Assembly: GCA_051846895.1 (NCBI GenBank)
Contig: JBPYCQ010000007.1
Coordinates: 109,672-173,671, forward strand
Reading direction: 5' to 3'
DNA from: CALKAL01 sp051846895
GTDB taxonomy: Bacteria; Bacillota; Bacilli; Bacillales; Alkalibacillaceae
DNA: 64,000 nt
The notes beneath the pieces are model-generated. The model worked only from the letters and a program-made list of their open reading frames with translations, ran no database searches and had not been told where the DNA came from. The position numbers were made by a program, and so were the translations under genes. Positions 1-7,147 of the stretch are shown here, one piece after another (the first letter of the stretch is position 1; each line of letters starts with the position of its first letter).

Positions 1-643
1 TCAATTCCGCAACAGGATTATCGACAGTTAACCCTTGCTCTTCGTAATATCTTTTCGCACCTGGATGAATTGGTAACTCTTCAGCACCATTTAAAGCGTT
101 TTCTAATACCATTTGTCTACCTTGAGCGTGAGTAATTTCATCTGAATTTTCTACCATAAGTTTTGCGAGCTCATAACCTAGCTCTTCACTAATTGTGTCC
201 GTACTTCCTACTAAAATAGCAAAAGCTGCTACCGTTTGAACATCTTCTTCTAAGAAATCATAACTATCTTTTGGAATAGTAAATCCTTTATAAGCCGTAT
301 TTTTCTCTACTTTTGCAACTGCATCATCAGATAAGCCTAGCATTTTAACATCACCAGTTGAAGCATCTAAGTTTGCAATACTGGCAGCTGGTAATCCTAA
401 AACACCAATGGATACTTCGATATTACCGTCTTGGACTTGGTCTGCTGCTGCTCCAAATCCTTCTGTAAATTGCTCATAGTCACCATCATCTAAACCATAA
501 GCTGATAAAATTTCTTTGGAAATGTTGTTTGTTGCACTTCCTGGAGGCCCAATAGCAATCTTCGTTTTGTCTCCACAAGCTGCTAACAGGACCATCATAC
601 CTAATAAGGAAACAAATAGTATTAACCACTTCTTACTTCGCAT
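1..643 (-). CDS. TAXI-family TRAP transporter solute-binding lipoprotein, internally shortened, cut by window edge
   Basis: TAXI proteins are extracytoplasmic receptors that deliver a small substrate to a TRAP-type membrane carrier. The start at 641-643 has an AAGGGGGA ribosome site. The first 24 residues form a lipoprotein signal with lipobox LAAC. The next residues, KIAIGPPGSATN and EILSAYGL, match the start of the second TAXI lobe, and the end of the visible frame (HPGAKRYYEEQG) matches the family C-terminus. About 214 codons are visible and little can be missing, whereas full TAXI proteins are usually about 320-340 residues. The first ligand-binding lobe is therefore absent and the signal peptide is joined in frame to the second lobe. 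This may be a decayed or specialised paralogue. The substrate is unknown and no fused permease gene is visible. Family call is firm; function is doubtful. Confidence 0.8.
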   Translation of the reverse strand, partial: MRSKKWLILFVSLLGMMVLLAACGDKTKIAIGPPGSATNNISKEILSAYGLDDGDYEQFTEGFGAAADQVQDGNIEVSIGVLGLPAASIANLDASTGDVKMLGLSDDAVAKVEKNTAYKGFTIPKDSYDFLEEDVQTVAAFAILVGSTDTISEELGYELAKLMVENSDEITHAQGRQMVLENALNGAEELPIHPGAKRYYEEQGLTVDNPVAEL

Positions 644-720
644 ACAAAATCCCCCTTGAATTAATTTCTAAGTGAACAATCTAAGATGCTTAAGTAAGTA
701 CAATGGTGCAAACTAACAAC

Positions 721-749
721 ATTTTAAAATTTATCGAAGGAGTTGTCAA
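721..749 (-). promoter_or_regulatory. Sigma-A-type promoter for the TAXI gene
   Basis: On the minus strand TTGACA (744-749) and TAAAAT (721-726) are separated by 17 bp, about 75 bp upstream of the TAXI start. Nothing else on this strand lies between. Confidence 0.55.
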
Positions 750-1080
750 ATTAGTCTAACAATTTACTATTGACTTATCAGACTATTATTTGACAACAAT
801 CTACAAATTAATATATAGAATCCCTACTTTTTAAAACAAATCGATGTGAAATGCTGGCAGCTATTTGTTGAATCTTCTTGTAATTGTAGAAAGATTGTAA
901 AAAAATAGAATGTTATATGAAATTGTATACTAGTCTTGAAAATACTAATTTCTAGCATAGAAGTACTTAGTTACTAACTATTGAATTAGATGAAGAGAAG
1001 TGTTAGGAGGCTTAGCGAGTGTAACCATCACCGTATTTCTTTAAGTATTACAGTGTAAAATGTATTCTACTAAAAAATAA
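750..1080. other. Intergenic stretch without a recognised gene
   Basis: No convincing open frame is seen on either strand. A second promoter-like pair, TTGACA (790-795) and TATATA (812-817) with a 16-bp gap, faces rightwards. An AGGAGG followed by a GTG and an immediate stop occurs near 1011-1024. This may be decayed sequence or a short non-coding transcript; nothing here supports a product. Confidence 0.3.
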
Positions 1081-1104
1081 AAAGAGGTGCGTCAACACCT
1101 CTTT
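1081..1104 (-). terminator. Rho-independent terminator of the formamidase gene
   Basis: A 9-bp perfect stem (1081-1089 with 1096-1104, loop of 6) is followed on the minus strand by a run of T. It lies 5 bp past the stop codon. Confidence 0.85.
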
Positions 1105-1108
1105 AAAT

Positions 1109-2401
1109 CTACTCATATTGATATTCAGTTAACTCCAACAATCCAATTTGATCTAACATTCTTTTAGGGACGAGGAAGGTTGCAGTTACTACCCCCGGGT
1201 GACGCCCTATTTCAATGTTTCCGTTAATCGTAATTCTATTCATGACTTCCGGTACTGTAATATTTAATAGCTTGGCTGCACGCTCCATAGCGTTTGTCGT
1301 CGCATCATTTAGGTTCGCGCCAGTACCAACAAATTGCAATGGTAATGATTCCTCAACTTCTTTTAGATTCCATTTTTGTGCTAGTTTTTTAGCTTCCTTC
1401 ATCTCTTTTTCGGTAAAAGGTTTTGCTAAATATGATAAGTCATCTTCATTCGGCAATATAATTGGACCTTCAAGATTCATGTCTTTTAATACTTTAACTT
1501 TCATATCAACAATCCCGGCAACGTCTGTTGTATGACCTGCAATTTCTCCATCACCTTGCATCGCATGCATATCACCAACATAAACACCACCACCAGGAAC
1601 TTTAACAGGGCAAATAACGATTGCTCCAGCACGAACACGATTAATATCCATATGGCCATCAGTGCGTTCTTCTAACTCTTCAGCTGAAAGGCCGAAATCA
1701 TGAGGTGCATCAATTAAAAATTGTCCAAAGTCACCGGCGTTATGTGAATCTGGGAAAGGGCGTGATGGCGTTGTACCTAGTTGTCCAAGGAAAGGACGCA
1801 TTCTCGCCATAACACCGACTAAATCATGGGGTGCAAATGCAACAATCGGGTTTTGAATTGAATTCTCAGGTGTGCACATATAGTCTTTGGCACTTTGAGC
1901 AATAGTTTCAGCGCCTTCTTTATTTAGTGTTAATCCAAGCGTGTTTTTTTCGTTAAATGTCATCGTATAAGCATTGGTAAAAACAAAAGGAGTAATATCT
2001 TCACCACACTCTTTACAACGAACAGCTTTTTGACCAATTCCTTTAATCTCAGTATCCGGATTAATCGTATTACAGTTTGGACACTTACCAGCGACAAAAG
2101 GATCGCCAATAAATCGACCTTCTACAGGCTCATCATTACCAGATGCTGTCGCGATTGAAGTTACTTCAATGGAATTAATATAAATTGCAACCGCATCACC
2201 AACCTCAGCACCCTCAACGTAAACAGGCTTCGTCACTTCATGTCCGCCTCTAAGCTTAGGAGTAATCATCGGCCCCCAGCAACCAGGCGTCGTGTTAGCG
2301 ACAATATGCCCGCCGTCTTTAACGACATACTTCATCTCTTCATTTGGGTCTAACACACCATCAGTGAACTCATTAATGTAAACCGTTCTTTTCGCTTGCA
2401 T
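1109..2401 (-). CDS. Acetamidase/formamidase (FmdA/AmdA family)
   Basis: Members hydrolyse formamide or short-chain amides to ammonia and the acid in the cytoplasm. The protein is about 430 residues, close to the family length. It carries the family blocks NTTPGCWGPMITP near the N-terminus, HDFGLS and GGGVYVGDMHAMQGDGEIAGHTTD in separate short stretches in the middle, and a CPNC...CKEC four-cysteine insert around residues 105-135 that could bind zinc. An ATG 18 bp upstream keeps the frame, but it has no ribosome site, while AAAGGGTGG lies 6 bp before the ATG at 2399-2401, so that start is preferred. It is monocistronic, with its own terminator at 1081-1104 and a repeat array upstream. The physiological amide cannot be read from sequence. 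Confidence 0.88.
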   Translation of the reverse strand: MQAKRTVYINEFTDGVLDPNEEMKYVVKDGGHIVANTTPGCWGPMITPKLRGGHEVTKPVYVEGAEVGDAVAIYINSIEVTSIATASGNDEPVEGRFIGDPFVAGKCPNCNTINPDTEIKGIGQKAVRCKECGEDITPFVFTNAYTMTFNEKNTLGLTLNKEGAETIAQSAKDYMCTPENSIQNPIVAFAPHDLVGVMARMRPFLGQLGTTPSRPFPDSHNAGDFGQFLIDAPHDFGLSAEELEERTDGHMDINRVRAGAIVICPVKVPGGGVYVGDMHAMQGDGEIAGHTTDVAGIVDMKVKVLKDMNLEGPIILPNEDDLSYLAKPFTEKEMKEAKKLAQKWNLKEVEESLPLQFVGTGANLNDATTNAMERAAKLLNITVPEVMNRITINGNIEIGRHPGVVTATFLVPKRMLDQIGLLELTEYQYE

Positions 2402-2533
2402 TTTAAACCACCCTTTCATAATTTTTATTACACTTTAATTTTAACTCTCAAAACAATCAGCGGACAAACTATCTGTTTATACAAATCTATTTTGAGCGAT
2501 GTAGATTTATGAAAAATTGTTGCACTACGGAAG

Positions 2534-2650
2534 TTCGCGAATAAAATGAATAATTCGCGCATAAACAAAAAAAAGCGCGCATAAAATAAAAAATTCGCGC
2601 ATAAAACAAAAAATTCCGCGCATAAATCCAAAAAAGCGCGCATAAAAAAT
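2534..2650. repeat. Short-period repeat array 1, core TTCGCGCATAAA, about 6 units
   Basis: Six consecutive units consist of a conserved half (TTCGCGCATAAA or AGCGCGCATAAA) and an A-rich variable half. The CGCG cores begin at about 2536, 2556, 2576, 2596, 2617 and 2637, so the spacing is 20-21 bp. The array ends directly at the hairpin 2652-2674. Open frames running through it, with periodic YAR/FMR/LCAN residues, are products of the periodicity and not credible genes. See the arrays at 34868-34985 and 46605-46970, which have the same period but other cores. Confidence 0.9.
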
Positions 2651-2651
2651 T

Positions 2652-2674
2652 AAACGGCGGATGCCTCACCGTTT
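2652..2674 (-). terminator. Hairpin terminator of the acetyltransferase gene, linked to array 1
   Basis: On the minus strand AAACGGTG pairs with CGCCGTTT (one G-U pair, loop of 7), followed by AATTTTTTA. It lies 5 bp past the acetyltransferase stop. The plus-strand sequence CGGCGGATGCCTCACC resembles the hairpin that closes array 2 at 34987-35011. Confidence 0.75.
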
Positions 2675-2679
2675 ATAGC

Positions 2680-3240
2680 TCAGTTCAAACCTTTAGAGGT
2701 TTCTACCCATTCTGGTTTTAGTAGTGAATACACATTGGCATCATGCGATTGGTTGTTTTGAAATAGATATCCCCTTAGAACGCCTTCGTGCTTAAATCCA
2801 AGACGTTCAAGCAATTGAATGGATGCTTTATTTTGAGGATATGTTACAGCTCCCATTCGATATAATTGAAGTTCGTTAAATGAGTATGCTAGTACTTTTT
2901 TTACTGCTTCAGAAGTGATTCCCTTCCCCCAATAATTCGGATGAAGATCATAACCAATCTCAGCTTTCTTTCCATGATTGTTTAGATTGTTTAGTCCAAG
3001 TGTACCGATACATTCATTAGACCCCTTCAGTCTTATAGCCCATCTAATGGCTCTTTTATTTTCATAAGCGGATTGAAACGCTTCTACCATATTCCCTGCT
3101 TGATCAACACTTTTCAGATGATCCATTCCATAATATCGAATCACATCATCCCGTGAAAATATGTCATAGAGGTTAAGTGCGTCTTTTTTTGTTATGTGAG
3201 TTAAATGCAGACGTTCAGATTCTAGAATAGGGAACTTCAT
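2680..3240 (-). CDS. GNAT N-acetyltransferase, RimJ/RimL type
   Basis: RimJ/RimL-like GNAT enzymes move an acetyl group from acetyl-CoA to an N-terminal amine or small amine. The 186-residue protein shows ESERLHL at the start, the EIGYDLHPNYWGKGITSEA acetyl-CoA loop region and the C-terminal NKASIQLLERLGFKHEG block, all typical. A GTG start three codons earlier is possible, but GAGGAG sits 8 bp before the ATG at 3238-3240, so that start is chosen. The gene stands alone on the minus strand and ends at the 2652-2674 terminator. The acetylated substrate cannot be told. Confidence 0.88.
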   Translation of the reverse strand: MKFPILESERLHLTHITKKDALNLYDIFSRDDVIRYYGMDHLKSVDQAGNMVEAFQSAYENKRAIRWAIRLKGSNECIGTLGLNNLNNHGKKAEIGYDLHPNYWGKGITSEAVKKVLAYSFNELQLYRMGAVTYPQNKASIQLLERLGFKHEGVLRGYLFQNNQSHDANVYSLLKPEWVETSKGLN

Positions 3241-3376
3241 TATTAGCACTCCTCAAGTTTTGTAGCATTAATATTTTTAATCTTATCATTTCTAATCCCG
3301 CGACTAAATCAAAACTTCCAAACAGTCATCTACTTTAGTAAAATTAATATGATAATAGGCTGGGGAGGTTATAAAA

Positions 3377-3637
3377 ATTAATCCAATTCGAATAACAGCT
3401 ATTTTATATGGTCTGGCATTTTTACTTATTATTATTCCTACAATTTTTGTTCTAACAACTGACCAGACGATTTCTAACACAACTTCAAACCTTATGATTG
3501 GCGGGGCAATTGTTATAGCGATTATCGGAAAAGTGTTGACGATTGTTTGGAAACGGAAAGAAAACATGAATATTGTTCCAGATATTGGAATAATCATCGC
3601 ATTCATCGCGTTACTCGTTGTTTATTTTATAAAATAG
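3377..3637 (+). CDS. Small membrane protein with an apparent ATT start (or a start-codon mutant)
   Basis: An open frame of about 86 codons ends with TAG at 3635-3637, 10 bp before the next gene. It encodes three hydrophobic segments (ILYGLAFLLIIIPTIF, LMIGGAIVIAIIG, GIIIAFIALLVVYFI) with a short basic stretch WKRKEN between the second and third. No ATG, GTG or TTG exists near the 5' end. A strong GGGGAGG at 3362-3368 is 8 bp from an ATT at 3377, the best-placed codon; an ATA at 3371 is only 2 bp away. Either translation starts at a rare ATT or an ATG has mutated to ATA or ATT. The opposite-strand frame over this region lacks a ribosome site. Function unknown. Confidence 0.55.
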   Translation: MNPIRITAILYGLAFLLIIIPTIFVLTTDQTISNTTSNLMIGGAIVIAIIGKVLTIVWKRKENMNIVPDIGIIIAFIALLVVYFIK

Positions 3638-3647
3638 TGGTGATTTT

Positions 3648-4172
3648 ATGAAAAAACGTCTAAGGCTAATTATACTGATTATCATTGTCTTACTTATTAA
3701 CCTTTCATTGGTGTATTACCAAAATTACAGCTTGAGTTCAGTTCTTTCTCAAACAGGTTTTGATAAAGGAGATATTATTGATATTGATATTCTAAGTGAG
3801 CATTCTTTACAATCCCACAACGTTATTTTAGTAGCTAATAAAAAGAAAATGGGTTTCATAGAAGCGAAACGGAATAAATATGGTCTTTGGTCACCGGGAT
3901 CTGCGGGAATTAGTCAGTTAGAACGAGAGACTTATATTACCATGCCAAAAACGTTAGTTGATGAAAAGCAAAATAAGCATATCTATTTAGTCGTTTTTGC
4001 TGATGAAGAAAAATATAAAGAGATAGAATCAATTAACCCAGAACTTTTTCGATTAGTTACAAAGCGGTTAGAGATAAATGGGAAGCAAGTGCTACATATT
4101 CATGCGATTGCAGAAAAAGAGAAAGATAATCTTAGCTCTTCTGAAGTCGTTGATTTTTTAAAGTTGAAATAG
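3648..4172 (+). CDS. Membrane-anchored or secreted protein of unknown function
   Basis: The 174-residue product starts with a basic N-terminus (MKKRLR) and one hydrophobic segment of about 20 residues (LIILIIIVLLINLSLVYY), so most of it probably lies outside the membrane. No lipobox cysteine is present. The exposed part is mixed alpha/beta in appearance, with KKKMGFIEAKRNKYGLWSPG and a charged C-terminus, and matches no family I recognise. The gene follows the small membrane gene at 3377-3637 by 10 bp, which suggests one transcript and possibly partner proteins. The ATG at 3648 has a weak TGGTGATTTT ribosome site. Confidence 0.7.
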   Translation: MKKRLRLIILIIIVLLINLSLVYYQNYSLSSVLSQTGFDKGDIIDIDILSEHSLQSHNVILVANKKKMGFIEAKRNKYGLWSPGSAGISQLERETYITMPKTLVDEKQNKHIYLVVFADEEKYKEIESINPELFRLVTKRLEINGKQVLHIHAIAEKEKDNLSSSEVVDFLKLK

Positions 4173-4208
4173 CCGTAACTTTTTCAGAGAGAAAGGAAAT
4201 AGTAGTTT

Positions 4209-5072
4209 ATGAAAGTAAATATATTTGTCTACGGAACGTTACTAAAAAATGAAAGAAATCATTCGTTTCTTGAAGGAGCAACATGCATCGCCCGAGAAGC
4301 TTGGACGAGCGGAAGTCTTTATGACACAGGAAAAGGGTATCCGGCGATGACGAGACATCACACGGACCGTGTTTATGGTGAAGTTTATGAGGTCACGCTA
4401 GAGATGCTGAGTAAAATAGATCATTTAGAAGGTTATTTTGGTAAGGGAAAAAACAATCATTACGAACGAATCGAACAGGTGGTTTTTACCGATTTTGGTC
4501 CAGTTGAAGCATTTGTTTATATTTATGATGTTTCTGGAACCAATGATTTAGAAAAAATTACTTATGGCGATTGGAAGTGTCATAAGTATTTGAACGAAAA
4601 CGAGTTACTTTATTTTGCTTATGGCTCCTGTATGGACAATGGGCGTTTTTGTTTAGCCGGAGTGGATGAGCAGTTCAGTCAAATGATTGGTTGTGGAGTA
4701 TTACAAAATTACTCCATGGTTTATACATTAAAATCACATGACGGTGGTCGTGCGGATATGATTGAATCAAATGAATGGGTGGAAGGTAAAGTTTATAAAA
4801 TTACGAAAAAAACTTTAGACTATTTGTTTGATCGAGAGGGTGTACATACGAATGTTTATCGACCGACTTTCATTGATGTAACTATTAACGGTATGGAATA
4901 TAAAAACGTGTTAACTTTTCTCGTTATTGAAAAAGAAAAACAAGAAGTAGCACCCCCAGCTCACTATGCTACTGAGATACTCCGTGGTGCAAAAGGGTGT
5001 GTAAGTGATGCTTATTATGAAAAACTAGAGAAAGATTTAGCTGAGAAGTTTGGGATGGTTGGGATTTATTAA
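4209..5072 (+). CDS. ykqA: Tandem gamma-glutamylcyclotransferase-fold protein, YkqA-like
   Basis: Two AIG2/GGCT domains lie in one 287-residue chain. The first begins at residue 5 with VYGTLLKNERNH, the second near residue 138 with YFAYGSCMDNGRF; each has the Y-G-S/T-L phosphate-like binding loop of the family. Family enzymes cyclise gamma-glutamyl amines to 5-oxoproline, and the two-domain layout matches Bacillus subtilis YkqA. AGAGAAAGGAAA lies upstream of the ATG. The gene is 36 bp after the preceding exported protein. The natural substrate is not known, and the second domain may have drifted from catalysis because the GGCT glutamate is harder to place there. Confidence 0.82.
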   Translation: MKVNIFVYGTLLKNERNHSFLEGATCIAREAWTSGSLYDTGKGYPAMTRHHTDRVYGEVYEVTLEMLSKIDHLEGYFGKGKNNHYERIEQVVFTDFGPVEAFVYIYDVSGTNDLEKITYGDWKCHKYLNENELLYFAYGSCMDNGRFCLAGVDEQFSQMIGCGVLQNYSMVYTLKSHDGGRADMIESNEWVEGKVYKITKKTLDYLFDREGVHTNVYRPTFIDVTINGMEYKNVLTFLVIEKEKQEVAPPAHYATEILRGAKGCVSDAYYEKLEKDLAEKFGMVGIY

Positions 5073-5159
5073 GAGATGAAGTGCATCAATAGGGATTTAT
5101 TACCAACAGTATGTTAAAATGAATTTCAAGATTGTAAAGTTGTGAAAGAGGTGCGCGAA

Positions 5160-5828
5160 TTGAAAATTGTTACGGTTGATTTCGATGGGACGTTGTATCA
5201 AGGAAATTCATTTAAAGTGATGTTTGACGTTGGTAAAAAAGAGTACGGTATTAAGGAATGGTTTGTATTAAGTATTGGAGCAGTGAAATCTATTTTCACA
5301 TATATTTTTAAAGGAAAAGATAAAGCAAAGCATACGTTTTTTACTGAATTTGCAAAATCATTTAAAGGAAAATCACAAGAAGAATTGAATAAATTTTTTG
5401 ATGCCTTAGCAAGACAAGACTTAGGTCGTGTGAATCGACCACTTGTCAAAAAGATTAAACAACATCAAGAAAATGGAGATCAAATTATTATTCTTTCTGG
5501 TGCGTTAATGCCTTTTTTACATGCCTTTACGAATGTGATTAACTTAGATAACGTTGAAATTATTGGTACAGAGCTTTTATATAAAGATGATGGACAAGCA
5601 AGTGGTAAAATTGGACCTATCGTAAATGGTGAATTAAAAGCAAAAGCCGTTCGTAAATGGTTGGCTAATCGAGAAGTGACTGAAGAGGATGTCACATTGT
5701 GGGCTTATGCTGACAGTGAAAGCGATAGTCCGTTATTTGATATGGTTGATTATCCTATTGTAGTCAATCCAGATGAAGATATGGAAAAGTTAGCTGAACA
5801 ACGTGGATGGCCTGTTTTTGAAGGTTAA
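5160..5828 (+). CDS. HAD-superfamily hydrolase (SerB-like, subfamily IB)
   Basis: Motif I DFDGTLYQ lies at the extreme N-terminus, motif II ILSGAL near residue 113, and motif IV ADSESDSPLF near residue 180, which is the order of HAD phosphatases with a C1-type cap. Such enzymes remove phosphate from small metabolites through an aspartyl-phosphate. The frame is open to a GTG at 5142, but AGAGGTG at 5147-5153 sits 6 bp before a TTG at 5160, giving an N-terminus (M-K-I-V-T-V-D-F-D) that fits the family better, so the TTG is chosen. Substrate unknown. Confidence 0.83.
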   Translation: MKIVTVDFDGTLYQGNSFKVMFDVGKKEYGIKEWFVLSIGAVKSIFTYIFKGKDKAKHTFFTEFAKSFKGKSQEELNKFFDALARQDLGRVNRPLVKKIKQHQENGDQIIILSGALMPFLHAFTNVINLDNVEIIGTELLYKDDGQASGKIGPIVNGELKAKAVRKWLANREVTEEDVTLWAYADSESDSPLFDMVDYPIVVNPDEDMEKLAEQRGWPVFEG

Positions 5829-5898
5829 AGGAATATTTGCACCCACTTTTTCATGAAATAGAATGAGTAGCTATTTTATGAAAGGTGGTTTTTAAAAA

Positions 5899-6570
5899 AT
5901 GTATTATCCACCACAACCGAGTCCCTATAACCCGTACCGGCAAGATAATCAAGTACGTATGATGACGGTGTTCGGTGAAGGAATGGTTTCGGTTGAACCG
6001 AATGTTGCGAAAGTTAGGTTAGGAGTCGTCACACAAAGAGAGGATTTAACGGACGCTCAAGAGTTGAATGCACAAACAGTTAATCAAGTCATTCAAGCTA
6101 TGTTAAATGTCGGAATTTCAAGAAATGACATTCAGACGGCAGACTACAATATTCGACCAGAATATGATTATGTTGATGGTGTTCAACAATTTAGAGGATA
6201 TGTGGTCACGCATATATTACAAGTGACCATTTATGAGGTTATTCTTACAGGTAAGGTGATTGATTCAGCTGTTTCTGCTGGAGCGAATCGCGTATTTGAT
6301 ATTAGCTTTACAGTGCGAGATGAAGATCAATATGTTCGTATCGCATTAAATCGTGCCCTAGAAAATGCCATGAGTAAGGCAAGAGCTTTAGCTTCAACAA
6401 TCAATGCTACTTTAGATATCGCACCCCTTAAGATTGAGGAACGTATCGAGGCGCCACCAAGGTTATACAAAACTTTTGCCCAAGCGGAGGGAATGGCAGG
6501 AACAACAATAGAACCTGGTCAGTTAGAAATAAGGGCACAAATTGAAGCGAAATATAGGTTTGAAGCGTAG
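5899..6570 (+). CDS. SIMPL domain (DUF541) protein
   Basis: The 223-residue product has a Pro/Tyr-rich head (PPQPSPYNPYR) and then a SIMPL domain from about residue 20 (VFGEGMVSVEPNVAKVRLGV), continuing with the family's Q-x-VN-VI-x-L, TADYNIRPEYDY and C-terminal LEIRAQIEAKYRF blocks. SIMPL proteins are often periplasmic or surface proteins. Here there is no signal peptide, so it is probably cytoplasmic or a spore/envelope component. GGTGG lies upstream of the ATG, and a terminator follows at 6570-6600. Function is not established for the family in Gram-positives. Confidence 0.85.
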   Translation: MYYPPQPSPYNPYRQDNQVRMMTVFGEGMVSVEPNVAKVRLGVVTQREDLTDAQELNAQTVNQVIQAMLNVGISRNDIQTADYNIRPEYDYVDGVQQFRGYVVTHILQVTIYEVILTGKVIDSAVSAGANRVFDISFTVRDEDQYVRIALNRALENAMSKARALASTINATLDIAPLKIEERIEAPPRLYKTFAQAEGMAGTTIEPGQLEIRAQIEAKYRFEA

Positions 6571-6600
6571 ACTTCCAGATGAGGGAGTCTTTTGTTTTTT
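6570..6600 (+). terminator. Terminator of the SIMPL gene
   Basis: GACTTCC (6570-6576) pairs with GGGAGTC (6583-6589) with one wobble, and a T-rich run follows. The hairpin starts at the stop codon. Confidence 0.75.
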
Positions 6601-6634
6601 GTAAAATGTTATTTAAAATTTTTCTAAAAAGCTA

Positions 6635-6663
6635 TTGCATTTTTGGAACGCACGTTCTATAAT
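6635..6663 (+). promoter_or_regulatory. Sigma-A promoter with an embedded LexA (SOS) operator
   Basis: TTGCAT (6635-6640) and a perfect TATAAT (6658-6663) are 17 bp apart. The spacer ends in GAACGCACGTTC (6646-6657), which fits the Gram-positive LexA/DinR box (GAAC, four bases, GTTC). A repressor bound here would block the promoter. The promoter faces rightwards, antisense to the small gene at 6742-6903 and then towards sbcD at 7144. Confidence 0.7.
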
Positions 6664-6694
6664 GTAATCGAAAATACTTCTAGCTTTACTCCAC

Positions 6695-6723
6695 AAAAAA
6701 GCTGACTCAGTATTAGAGCCAGC
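6695..6723 (-). terminator. Terminator of the 53-residue gene
   Basis: On the minus strand GCTGGCTC pairs with GAGTCAGC (one G-U pair, loop of 7) and runs into six T. It lies 19 bp past the small gene's stop. Confidence 0.8.
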
Positions 6724-6741
6724 CCCATTATTGCTTATCTA

Positions 6742-6903
6742 CTATGCTATTTTTTTCTCAAACCGTTTAAATAATTGAATAGATTTTAGTTTTGACAGAA
6801 TATTAGTCGTTTGCTTTCTCTTTTTGTAGCCGATCTGATTTACTACATACTTTTTCTCCAAGTCTTTTGCTCTTACTTCATTTACCATCATATTATTTAA
6901 CAT
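6742..6903 (-). CDS. Small basic protein of 53 residues, unknown function
   Basis: The frame begins at the ATG 6901-6903 after a strong GGAGG at 9 bp and ends at TAG 6742-6744. The product is hydrophilic and very basic, with KDLEKKY, GYKKRKQT and LFKRFEKKIA; no membrane segment is present. A ribosome site plus a dedicated terminator at 6695-6723 make it a credible gene, although it is too short for standard calling. The LexA-type promoter at 6635-6663 reads across it in antisense. I do not recognise the family. The basic character would fit nucleic-acid binding, but that is a guess. Confidence 0.65.
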   Translation of the reverse strand: MLNNMMVNEVRAKDLEKKYVVNQIGYKKRKQTTNILSKLKSIQLFKRFEKKIA

Positions 6904-7084
6904 TTTTAACCGCCTCCGTTTGATTTGTTACTCTTAGTTTACTTTTAAAAACAGCTATTTTTAACGGTATGAAGATTGATTTTCATTTCATTCTTAAGGC
7001 GGATTTCTTTTCAGACTCATTAATGGTTCAAATTGGTGAATTTATTACATTGATGAAGGAGGGGACATCAAGGATAATGAAGTT

Positions 7085-7147
7085 ATGACTTTGAAAACAT
7101 ATAACCTTAATAATAAAAAGCTTTTAATAGGAGTGAATATGTTATGA
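7085..7147 (+). CDS. Possible 20-codon leader peptide overlapping sbcD
   Basis: The short frame MTLKTYNLNNKKLLIGVNML ends in a TGA at 7145-7147 that overlaps the sbcD ATG (7144-7146) as ATGA. The GGAGGGG at about 7056-7062 is rather far (over 20 bp) from its ATG, so initiation is uncertain. If translated it would couple to sbcD. Weak evidence. Confidence 0.25.
   Translation: MTLKTYNLNNKKLLIGVNML

Noticed and set aside
790..817. TTGACA/TATATA promoter-like pair facing rightwards
   Set aside because: No gene or structured RNA follows before the formamidase terminator; A/T-rich chance match is likely.
2428..2669. Overlapping frames of 71 and 60 codons with FYAR/FMRAFF-like periodic residues
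   Set aside because: They are translations of the 20-bp repeat array; no ribosome site and no natural composition.
3304..3606. Minus-strand frame of 100 codons
   Set aside because: No ribosome site; it is antisense to the better supported small membrane gene with GGGGAGG.
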